From NCBI RefSeq assembly GCF_014844055.1, contig NZ_CP062167.1:1999501-2063500 (forward strand): a DNA stretch of 64,000 bases, read 5' to 3'. Below are positions 38,682 to 47,682 of this stretch, piece after piece. How positions within the stretch are numbered: the stretch's first letter is position 1; the number at the start of each line of letters is the position of its first letter. Under the pieces are notes generated by a model that was given only the letters and a program-made list of their open reading frames with translations, was not told where the DNA came from and ran no database searches. Source of the stretch: Aureimonas sp. OT7. Its GTDB lineage: Bacteria; Pseudomonadota; Alphaproteobacteria; Rhizobiales; Rhizobiaceae. The translations under genes and the position numbers were made by a program.

Positions 38682-38722
38682 GGCGTGCAATACCTTGTCG
38701 GGTTTTCTTGAATCGGGATGCG

Positions 38723-38745
38723 GGGGGGCGGCATGGCCGCCCCCC
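38723..38745 (-). other. Stable intercistronic hairpin between transporter gene and xsc
   Basis: A perfect 10-base-pair stem GGGGGGCGGC/GCCGCCCCCC with a 3-base loop begins 6 bases after the transporter stop. No T-tract follows, so it is more likely an mRNA-stabilising or partial-termination element than a full terminator. It could set different expression for transporter/dehydrogenase and xsc-pta. Confidence 0.6.
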
Positions 38746-38751
38746 GACGCC

Positions 38752-40086
38752 TCAGCGAAGGCCCTGCGGCGTCGCGGAGGGGGCGTAGGGCGCTTGGGGC
38801 GTTGGCGCGGCCGATGGCTTCGGCACGCGGATGGCCATGGCCGATACCATGCTGACGAGGGCCGCGAAGACCACGTAGCCGCAGACCAGCCAGGGCGAGC
38901 CGTCGCCCCTGGCCAGAAGCCATGTGGCGATGATGGGGGTGATGCCGCTCGCGAAGATGCCGGAGAACTGGTAGACGAAGGATATTCCCGTGTACCGCAC
39001 CCGCGCATCGAAGAGGTCGGAGAACAGCGCCGCTTCCGGCCCGTAGCACATGGCGTAGAGAATGCCGAAGGGCACGACGATGCCGAGCGCGATCAGCGGC
39101 AGCGAGCCGGACGAGAAGAGCCAGAAGGCCGGGTAGGCCGACAGCGCCAGCAGCAGCGAGCCGACTGCATAGGTTTTCGGCCGACCCCATTTGTCGGAGA
39201 GCTTGCCGAAATACGGGATGGTGAAGATCATGATGAAGGCGCTGATCGTCACCAGCCACAGGGCGGACGTGCGTTCCACGCCGACATATTGGGACAGGTA
39301 GACGATGGAGAAGACGGCGAACACGTTGAAGAAGACGCCGTCGATATAGCGCACGCCCATGCCGAGGATGACGTTTTTCGGGTAGGTGCGGATCATGTCC
39401 ATGAAGGGAATGGTCGCTTCGCTCTTCGTGGTCTTGACCTGTTGAAACTCCGGCGTCTCGTGGACTTTCAGGCGGATATACATGCCGACGACCACCAGCA
39501 GCACGCTGGCGATGAAGCCGACGCGCCAGCCCCATGCCATGAACTGCTCGTCGGGCAGCATGGACATCAGCGCCGTGACGCCGGAGGCGAGGCAGAGCCC
39601 GAGCGCCAGTCCGATCTGCGGCAGGCTGGCGAAATAGCCGCGCTTGTTTTCCGGCGCGTATTCGTAGGCCATCAGCACCGCGCCGCCCCATTCGCCCCCG
39701 ATGCCGATGCCCTGTGCGATCCGCAGCAGCAGCAGCAGGATGGGCGCGGCAAGTCCGATCTGGTCGTAGGTCGGCAGGAGGCCGATGGCGACGGTGGCGA
39801 CGCCCATGATCATGAGCGTTATGACCAGCATGCTCTTGCGGCCGAGCTTGTCGCCGAAATGGCCGAAGATCAGCCCGCCGACCGGCCGCGCCACGAAGCC
39901 GATGGCAAAGGTGGTATACGCCAGCAGAATGGATACGACCGGATCGTCGGCCGGAAAGTACAGCTTGTTGAAGACGATGCCCGCGACGATTCCGTACAGG
40001 AAGAAATCGTACCATTCGATGGTGGCGCCGATGACGCTGGCGCCGATGACCCGCCTTAACTGGCGGTCTGTAGTTCCCTCTGCCAT
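38752..40086 (-). CDS. MHS-family MFS transporter, candidate sulfonate (isethionate) importer
   Basis: A 444-residue transporter with 12 predicted membrane segments. The start ATIEWYDFFLYGIVAGIVFN and the loop GHFGDKLGRKSMLVITLMIM are hallmarks of the metabolite:proton symporter (MHS) group of the major facilitator superfamily, as is GIGIGGEWGGAVLMAYEYAP. Its start lies within the last codons of the dehydrogenase gene (31-base overlap), so it is co-translated with it. Known isethionate operons use an MFS importer (IseU); assigning the substrate here is an inference from context. Confidence 0.9.
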   Translation of the reverse strand: MAEGTTDRQLRRVIGASVIGATIEWYDFFLYGIVAGIVFNKLYFPADDPVVSILLAYTTFAIGFVARPVGGLIFGHFGDKLGRKSMLVITLMIMGVATVAIGLLPTYDQIGLAAPILLLLLRIAQGIGIGGEWGGAVLMAYEYAPENKRGYFASLPQIGLALGLCLASGVTALMSMLPDEQFMAWGWRVGFIASVLLVVVGMYIRLKVHETPEFQQVKTTKSEATIPFMDMIRTYPKNVILGMGVRYIDGVFFNVFAVFSIVYLSQYVGVERTSALWLVTISAFIMIFTIPYFGKLSDKWGRPKTYAVGSLLLALSAYPAFWLFSSGSLPLIALGIVVPFGILYAMCYGPEAALFSDLFDARVRYTGISFVYQFSGIFASGITPIIATWLLARGDGSPWLVCGYVVFAALVSMVSAMAIRVPKPSAAPTPQAPYAPSATPQGLR

Positions 40087-41732
40087 TCTTGTTTCCTCCC
40101 AGCATTGATCGTGTTTTGGTTGTTCCAGTCTTCCCGGATCATGTCCGACGCCTTTTCGCCGATCATGATGGCGGGGACGTTCGTATTGCCCGAGACGAGC
40201 GTCGGCATGATCGAGCAGTCGGCCACCCAGAGGCCGTCCACGCCGCGCACCCGGAGCCGCGCGTCCACCACGGCGCCGGCATCCCCTTCCGGACCCATCC
40301 GGCAAGTGCCTGCGGGATGGAAGATCGTCGCGCCGTACTGGCGGGCGAAGGCCAGGAGGTCGCTTCCCGTACGCACGTCCGGTCCGGGCAATTTCTCTTC
40401 CGCGACATAACCTGCCAGCGGTTCGGTCGCCGCCAGCCGCCGGGCGAACTTCAACGATTCGACCGCGCAGCGCCTGTCCGTGTCGGCGGCCAGATAGTTG
40501 GCCTGGATCAGCGGCGCGTCGGCCGGATCGGGAGAGGCCAGGCGGATCGAGCCGGTGCTTTCCGGCCGCAACTGGCAGACGGACAGCGTAAACCCGGGGT
40601 AGTCGTGGACCTGCCCGCCAGCCATGTCCGCCGACAGAGTGGCGATATGGAACTGGATGTCGGGCGTGCGCGATTCCGGCAGGACGCGGGTAAAAAGCCC
40701 ACCCTGATTGATGCCGATGGCCAGTGGACCACCCCGGAACAGCGCGTATTCCAGGCCCATCCGCAGCTTGCCGGACCACGAGCGCAATTGATCGTTGGTC
40801 GTGACGGGCCGCGTGCATCGATACAGGAGCCGCAGTTGCAGGTGATCCTGCAGATTGCCTCCCACGCCCGGAAGATCGGCGACCACCGGCAGGCCGAGGG
40901 ACGCCAGATGCCGGGCCGGCCCGATGCCGGAAAGCATGAGGAGATGCGGCGTTTGCACGGCGCCGGCCGAAAGGACGATGCCGCGCCGTGCGCGGATCGT
41001 CGTGGAGGCGCCTTTGTGCACCACCGATAGCGCCGTGGCGCGCCGCCCCTCGAACACCAGACCCATCGCCTGCGTCTCCGTCAGGATGGTCAGGTTCGGG
41101 CGTCGTTCGGCCGGGCGCAGATAGGCCTTGGCCGCGCTCATGCGCAGGCCGTTGCGGGTTGTCAGCTGATAGTATCCGACCCCCTCCTGGGAGGCGCCGT
41201 TGAAATCGTCGGTGCGGGGTATGCCGCAGGCTTGCGCCGCGTCGCAGACCGCTTCGATCAGCTCATGCCGGCGGGGAATGCTGCTGACGTGCAGGGGGCC
41301 GTCCTGCCCGTGCAGTGCATCTCCGGCGAAGCGCGTATTGGTTTCGAGCTTGCGGAAATAGGGCAGGACCGCGTCCCATTCCCAACCGGCGTTGCCGCGC
41401 TCCGCCCATCCGTCATAATCCTCGCGCTGGCCGCGAATGACGATCAACCCGTTGATGGAAGAGCAGCCGCCAAGCACCTTGCCGCGTGGCCAATAGATGC
41501 TCCGGCCATTCATCGTCGGCTCGGCCTGCGTGTTGAAGCGCCAGTTCAGCCGGTCGTTCCACATCGTCTTGCCGTAGCCGATGGGAACGTGAATCCATGG
41601 ATTCGTGTCGCGCGGGCCGGCTTCCACCAAGGCTACCGTGCTGCGGCCGTCTTCCGTCAGGCGGCTGGCGAGCACGCAGCCCGACGACCCCGCGCCGACG
41701 ACGACGTAGTCGAATTCCCGATCGATATGCAT
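40056..41732 (-). CDS. GMC-family flavoprotein dehydrogenase, candidate isethionate dehydrogenase
   Basis: A 558-residue glucose-methanol-choline oxidoreductase. The FAD-binding motif is VVVGAGSSGCVLASRL (about 10-25), the second GMC signature is KVLGGCSSINGLIVIRGQ, and the conserved catalytic histidines lie in TIFHPAGTCRMG and near GNTNVPAIM. General annotation would be choline dehydrogenase. Its position as first gene of an operon with a transporter, xsc and pta suggests it oxidises an alcohol sulfonate (isethionate) to sulfoacetaldehyde, as the GMC-type IseJ does in other bacteria. No cytochrome c gene is adjacent. The start ATG 41732 is preceded by GGGAGGAAA. Confidence 0.88.
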   Translation of the reverse strand: MHIDREFDYVVVGAGSSGCVLASRLTEDGRSTVALVEAGPRDTNPWIHVPIGYGKTMWNDRLNWRFNTQAEPTMNGRSIYWPRGKVLGGCSSINGLIVIRGQREDYDGWAERGNAGWEWDAVLPYFRKLETNTRFAGDALHGQDGPLHVSSIPRRHELIEAVCDAAQACGIPRTDDFNGASQEGVGYYQLTTRNGLRMSAAKAYLRPAERRPNLTILTETQAMGLVFEGRRATALSVVHKGASTTIRARRGIVLSAGAVQTPHLLMLSGIGPARHLASLGLPVVADLPGVGGNLQDHLQLRLLYRCTRPVTTNDQLRSWSGKLRMGLEYALFRGGPLAIGINQGGLFTRVLPESRTPDIQFHIATLSADMAGGQVHDYPGFTLSVCQLRPESTGSIRLASPDPADAPLIQANYLAADTDRRCAVESLKFARRLAATEPLAGYVAEEKLPGPDVRTGSDLLAFARQYGATIFHPAGTCRMGPEGDAGAVVDARLRVRGVDGLWVADCSIMPTLVSGNTNVPAIMIGEKASDMIREDWNNQNTINAGRKQEWQRELQTAS

Positions 41733-41794
41733 GTGCAGTTTCCTCCCTGCGAACGGAAACCTGCGCCGCGATGAAATGCGAGTCAATCAATTTT

Positions 41795-41821
41795 TGAGAT
41801 GCATCGTCTCACTAAATGAGA
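41795..41821. promoter_or_regulatory. Three alternating TGAGA/TCTCA half-sites, candidate IclR operator
   Basis: TGAGA (41795-41799), TCTCA (41807-41811) and TGAGA (41817-41821) form two overlapping inverted repeats in the 172-base region between the IclR gene and the sulfonate operon. The centre-to-centre spacing of 12 and 10 bases places them on one face of DNA. They are the best candidates for the operator of the divergent regulator. Confidence 0.5.
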
Positions 41822-41904
41822 TATATGTCGCAAAGGGCTTGGTGCGCGCTTGAAAACCCCTGCCAATGCGGGCTTTTCGAGAGACGAATTTTTTTGGAGA
41901 CGGC

Positions 41905-42663
41905 ATGGAAGAGAAAGAGTCTGGATCGGCCATGTTGCGGGCGCTGGATATTCTGTCCGCCATCGCAGGCGAGGGGGCATCGGTGACGGCGCCGGAATTG
42001 TGCGATCGGTTGTCGCTGCCCAAGCCGACGGTTCACCGGTTGTGCCAGCGCCTGGAAATCGAGGGGTGGCTGCTGCGGGAACCGGACGGACGCAGCTTCG
42101 CGCCCGGGCCGAAACTGTCCCGGCTGGCCTTCGATACGGTGCGCAATTCCACCAGCGCCGAACGGCGCCATATCCTGGAACAACTGGTGGAGGTCGCGGG
42201 CGAAACCTGCAACTTCGTGGCGCGCGCCGGCGACAGCGCCGTCTATCTCGACCGTGTCGAGGCGCGTTGGCCGCTGCGCATGCATCTCGATGTCGGCTCC
42301 CGGGTGCCCATGCACTGCACGGCGAGCGGCAAGCTGTTCCTGTCGGCCATGCGCGCGTCACAGCGGCGCCGGATGCTCGAGGCGCTGGATCTCGGCCGGC
42401 ATACGGCCAACACGCTGACCAGCGTCGACGCCCTGGAAGAAGAGTTCCGCCATATCGCAGCGCAGGGCTACAGCGTCGACGATCAGGAATTCCTCGAGGG
42501 GTTGTGCGCCATTGCGGTGCCGGTGCGCGACAAGCGCGGCGTCATCCTGGCCGCCGTGGCCTGCCACGGGCCGGTGCCGCGCTTCGATCTGGTGAAGGCG
42601 CGGTCGCTTCTGCCGCATCTTCGGCAGGCGGCGGAGCGGCTGTCCGCAACCCTGCCGGCCTGA
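41905..42663 (+). CDS. IclR family transcriptional regulator of the sulfonate operon
   Basis: A 252-residue regulator. Residues about 10-65 are the winged helix domain (LRALDILSAI, VTAPELCDRLSLPKPTVHRL, LEIEGWLL), and residues 80-245 the IclR effector-binding domain (VGSRVPMHCTASGKLFLSAM, GYSVDDQEFLEGLCAIAVPV). The ATG at 41905 has GGAGA five bases upstream; an earlier start would not. It is divergent from the GMC-MFS-xsc-pta operon, as the IclR-type regulator is in known isethionate clusters. The inducer is unknown. Confidence 0.93.
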   Translation: MEEKESGSAMLRALDILSAIAGEGASVTAPELCDRLSLPKPTVHRLCQRLEIEGWLLREPDGRSFAPGPKLSRLAFDTVRNSTSAERRHILEQLVEVAGETCNFVARAGDSAVYLDRVEARWPLRMHLDVGSRVPMHCTASGKLFLSAMRASQRRRMLEALDLGRHTANTLTSVDALEEEFRHIAAQGYSVDDQEFLEGLCAIAVPVRDKRGVILAAVACHGPVPRFDLVKARSLLPHLRQAAERLSATLPA

Positions 42664-42764
42664 CGTTTGTCGACACTCAATGGCGGAAGACCGTTTGCGG
42701 CTGTCAAACGGGGGACGACGTCTGGCGCCCGGCGTTTGGCGTCATCGCTGCGATGTCGGCGTCG

Positions 42765-45758
42765 TCAGAACCTGTAGGCGACGTTCACGAGGCCGCCATG
42801 CACGCTTTCGCCGTCACCGAAGGCGCCCTGGTAGGTCAGGCCGAAAGCGAGCTGACGGGACAGGAACAGGCGCAGGCCCGCCTCGATCGAGACGGTGTCT
42901 TCGGCCAGCCCCACACCCTGTGTCGTAAACGGCAGCCCTCCCAAAAACGACAACTGCGTTTGCGGCGTCGTATCCCCGAAGGCATGGTTCCATGCCGCCC
43001 GGGCGTGGACTTCGCCCGGCATGGCATAGCCGAGGGATATGGGCAGGCCGGCACGCAGCCCGAGCGTTGTGAAGGTAACCTGGTCGCGCGATTTTTCCGC
43101 CGTGAGCGCAGCGTCTCCGCCGCTTTCCGCGAACCGCTCCGTTTCGACCATCACATGCGAAAGGCCGGCGAAGGGCTCAAGGCGCAGCCGGCCGGCCTGG
43201 ACCATATAGCTCGCCTCGATAAAGGCGGAGGCGCTGCTGGCGTCGTATTCCGCCGCAAGCGTGTCCGCAAAGAAGGGAAAGCTCACGCTTCTTGCCGCGT
43301 CGATCTGGTGCCAGCCATAGGAGACACCGGCGCTGAGGCCGAAATTGCCGAAGCCGCCGCCGCCGTAAAGGCCGACCAGAAGACTGTCGACGTCGGCGCT
43401 GGAGCCGCGTCGGTCCACATCGACGGAGCCCTGGCCATAGGCGGCGGCAAAGCCGAGCCGGACGGTGTCCCCCACCGTTGCGTCGACGCCGCCCATGACA
43501 CCCGAAACATCGCGCGTCGTCTCGGCCGCGTTGCCGTCGCCATCCTGCGTGCCGTGTGCCGCATAGGCGCGCGCCCATCCGGCGGGACGCGACACGAATG
43601 CTGCGTCCGCGCCGGGCTGCAGGGCGGCCGGCGCGCGGCCACGGTCCAGCATGGCGCGTTCGAGCTGTCGGCTGGTGGCGATCAGCGTGGAACGCATCGA
43701 GGCATGCATTTCGCCGGACAATTGGTCGAAGGCGGCGCGCGCATTGTCCGCATTACCGGAAAGGACGGCCCGTTGCGCAAGATTAATGGCGGGGGCGCTA
43801 TCCAGCCCTGCGCCCGCATTGCGCTGGTTGAACGTCTCTCCGATATCGGCAAAAGCCACCGCATTGCGAGACAGGCCCAGCGTCACCGCGCCGGGGCCAT
43901 AGGAGAGCACGGGGGTGAGAAAGGCATAATCCTCCACCACCGAGCCGAAGGTGCCGGCGACGCCGCCCTCTGCCGTCAGGATGGTGGCAGTGGCGCCCGG
44001 CAGGTAAAGCCCTGTCTGGGTAAGGGCCAGGGTGGCGCCGTCGATGGCCGCGGCGCCCGTCGCGGCAATGGCGTCGGCTGCACCCTCGCCATTGTCGAGG
44101 CGGTAGACGGCGCCTGGCGACAGGCCGAGATCGCCGGCGATCTTCAGCGTGCCGATGCCCGGTCCCGGCGATATGGCGCCACCCGGCTCGACCCGTGTCG
44201 GCCCTGCCGTGCCCGTGCCCGCAAGGGTTGCCCCGGCGCCGACGTCCAGCGGCGACAGCGCCAGGGCGCCGTCCACCTGAACTGTGCCGGCGCTGACGCG
44301 GGAGGCACCGAAGATCGCGCTGTCGCCGGACAGGCGGAATGTGCCGGCCCCAACCTTGTCGAAGCCGCCGGCGCCGGTGAAGCTGCCGGAAAAATCGGTG
44401 GACGTGCCGTTGCCGCCGAGGGTCAGCGTATTGGCGGCGAGGTCGACCGTGCCGTCGCCGGCAAGGGAGCCGACCGTCTGGTCGAAGCCCGCTATATCGA
44501 AGAGCGCGCCCGATCCGACCATGACGGCCGACAAGGGCGCGAAGGCGTTTGCATTGGCCGCCTGCAGTACGCCGCCGCTGACGATGGTGGCTCCTGTATA
44601 GCTGTTGGCGCCCTGAAGCCGCAGCGTACCGGGTCCGACCTTTTGCAAGGAGCCGCCCGTGCCTCCGGCCACACCGCCGTCCGCAAGGCCGCCGACCGCG
44701 GTGTCGAGGCCATTGCCACCGACCGTCAGCCGGTTCGCGCCCAGCAGGACCTGGCCGGTTCCGAGCAGTGACCCGAAGCTGGTGCCGCCATTGACCAGCC
44801 CGGAAATGTCGATGACGGCACCATCGTCGAGCCGCATCTCGGCCAGCCCGCCCGAGGCGTTGCCCGAAAAAATCGTGCGCCCTCCCGTCTGCGTCAGGAT
44901 GATGGCGGTGCCGGCATCGGCGCTGTCGACGAAATCGAGGGTCCCCGCATTGGCGATCTCGCCGCCGGCTGCCGAGGCCGAGCCGGAAAAGCGCACCGCA
45001 CCGCCCGCATTGTTGACGATGGTGCCATCGGCAAGGCTGGACTGGCCGCCGAACCCGAGGGTGCCGCTGTTGCCGATATCCGCGCCGGCCGCCGTGGCGC
45101 TGTCGGTGAAGGCGACCGATCCGCCGATATTGTTGGCGATGAAGCGCGTTCCGGCCGAGCTTGCGCCAGCGAAGGTCACCGTGCCGCTGTTGGCCAGAAG
45201 GTTGGAGCCCGCATCGGCATTGGCGGAAAACTCGATGCGCCCGCTCTGGTTGTTGGTGATACTGGCGTTGCCGGCGCTGGCATTGCCTCGGAAAGCGGCA
45301 AAGCCACTATTGCCGATCCGCGCGTTGCCCGCAGTGGCCGCGCCATCGAAGGTCAGTTGGCCCGAACTGTTGTTGACGATGTCGGCGTCGGCGGCGCTGG
45401 CGGACCCGGCAAAGGCGGTTTCGCCATTGTTCGCCAGGCGGGCGGTGCCGGCGCTGCTGGCGTCGAGGAAGCGCGCGGCGCCGCCGGCATTGGTGATGAT
45501 GCCTGCATTGCCGGCCGTGGAGGAATCGCGAAACTCCACCGCCTGCCCGGTATTCCGCGTGATGCTGTCCTCGCCGGCGCTCTGCGTGCCCGAGTAGACG
45601 ACAAGGTCGCTGTCGGTAATGGCGAACGGAGCGGCGGCGGCTTCCCCGGACATGTCGAATGGCGGCGCGGACTGGCCATAGGCCGGCAGGGCGACCAGCA
45701 TGGTGGTGCCGAGCAGGACGACGCGATAGGCCCCGGTGCCCCCATGCCGAATCATCAA
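42765..45758 (-). CDS. Autotransporter with short repeats in the passenger
   Basis: A 997-residue type Va secretion protein. Residues 1-29 are a signal peptide ending in PAYGQS. Residues about 55-330 hold about eleven 20-23-residue repeats of the form A-G-N-A-x-I-x-N-(S/A)-G-x-x-x-F, expected to form a beta-helix. Two or three passenger-associated repeats follow (VGPGTLRLQGANSYTGATIV, VGAGTFRLSGDSAIFGAS). The last about 270 residues are a 12-stranded barrel ending in VNVAYRF with terminal Phe, required for outer membrane insertion. Its role, adhesion or otherwise, cannot be deduced. It is convergent with the IclR gene. Confidence 0.92.
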   Translation of the reverse strand: MMIRHGGTGAYRVVLLGTTMLVALPAYGQSAPPFDMSGEAAAAPFAITDSDLVVYSGTQSAGEDSITRNTGQAVEFRDSSTAGNAGIITNAGGAARFLDASSAGTARLANNGETAFAGSASAADADIVNNSSGQLTFDGAATAGNARIGNSGFAAFRGNASAGNASITNNQSGRIEFSANADAGSNLLANSGTVTFAGASSAGTRFIANNIGGSVAFTDSATAAGADIGNSGTLGFGGQSSLADGTIVNNAGGAVRFSGSASAAGGEIANAGTLDFVDSADAGTAIILTQTGGRTIFSGNASGGLAEMRLDDGAVIDISGLVNGGTSFGSLLGTGQVLLGANRLTVGGNGLDTAVGGLADGGVAGGTGGSLQKVGPGTLRLQGANSYTGATIVSGGVLQAANANAFAPLSAVMVGSGALFDIAGFDQTVGSLAGDGTVDLAANTLTLGGNGTSTDFSGSFTGAGGFDKVGAGTFRLSGDSAIFGASRVSAGTVQVDGALALSPLDVGAGATLAGTGTAGPTRVEPGGAISPGPGIGTLKIAGDLGLSPGAVYRLDNGEGAADAIAATGAAAIDGATLALTQTGLYLPGATATILTAEGGVAGTFGSVVEDYAFLTPVLSYGPGAVTLGLSRNAVAFADIGETFNQRNAGAGLDSAPAINLAQRAVLSGNADNARAAFDQLSGEMHASMRSTLIATSRQLERAMLDRGRAPAALQPGADAAFVSRPAGWARAYAAHGTQDGDGNAAETTRDVSGVMGGVDATVGDTVRLGFAAAYGQGSVDVDRRGSSADVDSLLVGLYGGGGFGNFGLSAGVSYGWHQIDAARSVSFPFFADTLAAEYDASSASAFIEASYMVQAGRLRLEPFAGLSHVMVETERFAESGGDAALTAEKSRDQVTFTTLGLRAGLPISLGYAMPGEVHARAAWNHAFGDTTPQTQLSFLGGLPFTTQGVGLAEDTVSIEAGLRLFLSRQLAFGLTYQGAFGDGESVHGGLVNVAYRF

Positions 45759-45864
45759 CGCCCCCAGGTAAACTCAACTACAGGTTTGAGTTAACCATGG
45801 CGTCGCCGGCCGTGGAATTGTGGCCCGGACGAATTCGGTTGCGCTGTTGCGGGTTCGCCGCTGC

Positions 45865-47604
45865 CTATTCGGCAACCTGCATGAACGGGGGCAGGGCGTC
45901 CTGCGCGGCGCTGAGACGCGCATAGTGTCCGCCACTCGCCACGAGCGCATCGTGGCTGCCCTGTTCCACGATGCGGCCCTTGTCGATGACGACGATGCGG
46001 TCGGCATGGCGGATGGTGGACAGGCGATGCGCGATGACGAGCGAGGTTCGCCCGCGCGACAATTCGGCGAGAGCGCCCTGGATGGCGCGCTCGGTTTCCG
46101 TGTCGAGCGCCGATGTCGCCTCGTCGAGAATGAGGATTTCCGGATCCTTCAGGAACATGCGGGCGATGGACAGGCGCTGCTTCTGCCCGCCCGACAGCTT
46201 CACCCCCCGTTCGCCGACGATGGTATCCAGGCCTTCCGGAAGCGCGGCAACGGTTTCCGTCAGATTGGCGCGGCGCACCGCTTCCAGGATGTCCTCCTCG
46301 GTGGCGTCGAGCCGTCCGTAGGCGATGTTCTCGCGGACGCTGCCGCCGAACAGGAACACATCCTGCTGAACCACGCCGATATGCTGGCGCAGGGACGCCA
46401 TGGTGATGTCGCGGATATCGATGCCGTCGATGGTGATGGAGCCGCTCGTCACATCGTAGAAGCGTGGCACCAGCGAGCAGATGGTCGTCTTGCCGGCCCC
46501 GGAAGGGCCGACGAAGGCCACCGTTTCGCCGGGCTGCACGGCCAGGTCGACGCCGTTCAGAACCGGCCGTCCGGGGACATAGGCGAAATGCACGCGGTTG
46601 AAGCTGACCGCGCCGCTTATGCCCTGCAGCTCACGGGCATGCGGCCGGTCGACGATATCGGGCCGGGTGTCCAGAAAGTCGAGGTAGCGGCGAAAGCCCG
46701 CAATGCCCTTCGGATAGGTTTCCAGCACGGCCGCGATCTTTTCCACGGGCCGGAAGAAGACGTTGACCAGCAGGAGGAAGCTGACGAAGCCGCCGATGGT
46801 CAATTCGCCCCGGACGACGAACCACGTTCCCGCCACCATCACGATGATCTGGGTCAGACGCATCGACATGTAGTTGAGCGACTGGCTGGCCGCCATGATG
46901 CGGTAGGCATCCAGCTTGCGGGCCCGATAGCGCATGTTGTCTTCGCGGAAGAGATTGCGCTCGTGCTCTTCGTTGGTGAACGACTTCACCACGCGGATGC
47001 CGCCGACATTCTCTTCTATACGGGCATTGAAGTCGCCGACGCTTCGGTAGATGGCGCGCCATGTATCGGCCATGCGCGCCCCGTAGCGCGCGGTCAGCCA
47101 GGTGCCGAAGGGCACGATGACGGCGGTGATCATCGCCAGCGGCGGATGAATGAACAGCATCAGCAGGAAGGCGCCGATGAAGGTCATGATGGCGATGAAG
47201 AGGTCCTCGGGCCCGTGATGGGCGATCTCGCCGATCTCTTCCAGATCCTTGGTCAGGCGGGCCACCAGATGGCCCGTCTTATTGTTGTCGAAATAGCCGA
47301 AGGACAGTTTCTGCAAATGGTCGAAGGCGCGCGCGCGCATCTCCGTTTCGATGTTGATGCCCAGCATGTGCCCGAAATAGGTGACGACGGCCATCAGCCC
47401 GGTATTGACCGCATACAGGACCAGGAGCCCCGCCGTTGCCAGCAGCACCAGCCCCCATTCGCCACGGGGGAGCAGGTCGTCCACGAAGAGCTTGACCGCG
47501 ATGGGAAAGCCGAGTTCCAGAAGGCCAGCCAACACGGCACAGCCGAAATCGACAGCGAAAAGGCCTTTCCACGGAGCATAATAGGCGAAGAAACGTCTGA
47601 GCAT
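45865..47604 (-). CDS. ABC exporter, membrane and ATPase domains fused (MsbA/LmrA type)
   Basis: A 579-residue half-transporter. Residues about 10-300 carry six membrane segments with the coupling sequences RARAFDHLQKLSFGYFDNN and TGHLVARLTKDLEEI. The ATPase has Walker A GPSGAGKTTICSL, signature LSGGQKQRLSIAR, Walker B ILILDEATSALD and the H-loop VIAHRLST. It works as a homodimer exporting lipid or a hydrophobic compound; the substrate is not evident. The gene stands alone on the minus strand 106 bases beyond the autotransporter start. Confidence 0.92.
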   Translation of the reverse strand: MLRRFFAYYAPWKGLFAVDFGCAVLAGLLELGFPIAVKLFVDDLLPRGEWGLVLLATAGLLVLYAVNTGLMAVVTYFGHMLGINIETEMRARAFDHLQKLSFGYFDNNKTGHLVARLTKDLEEIGEIAHHGPEDLFIAIMTFIGAFLLMLFIHPPLAMITAVIVPFGTWLTARYGARMADTWRAIYRSVGDFNARIEENVGGIRVVKSFTNEEHERNLFREDNMRYRARKLDAYRIMAASQSLNYMSMRLTQIIVMVAGTWFVVRGELTIGGFVSFLLLVNVFFRPVEKIAAVLETYPKGIAGFRRYLDFLDTRPDIVDRPHARELQGISGAVSFNRVHFAYVPGRPVLNGVDLAVQPGETVAFVGPSGAGKTTICSLVPRFYDVTSGSITIDGIDIRDITMASLRQHIGVVQQDVFLFGGSVRENIAYGRLDATEEDILEAVRRANLTETVAALPEGLDTIVGERGVKLSGGQKQRLSIARMFLKDPEILILDEATSALDTETERAIQGALAELSRGRTSLVIAHRLSTIRHADRIVVIDKGRIVEQGSHDALVASGGHYARLSAAQDALPPFMQVAE

Positions 47605-47682
47605 GGAATGGCCACCGTAATGTCTACCGGCAGGCTCTAGTATTCATGAATCAACGTGTCAACTTGGCCGCCGGAGAGCGCC

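Noticed and set aside
41850..44771. 973-residue plus-strand frame across the IclR and autotransporter genes
   Set aside because: Overlaps two well-supported genes in other frames and has the random look of a high-GC shadow.
45820..47640. 606-residue plus-strand frame opposite the ABC exporter
   Set aside because: Shadow frame; the minus strand has all ABC motifs.
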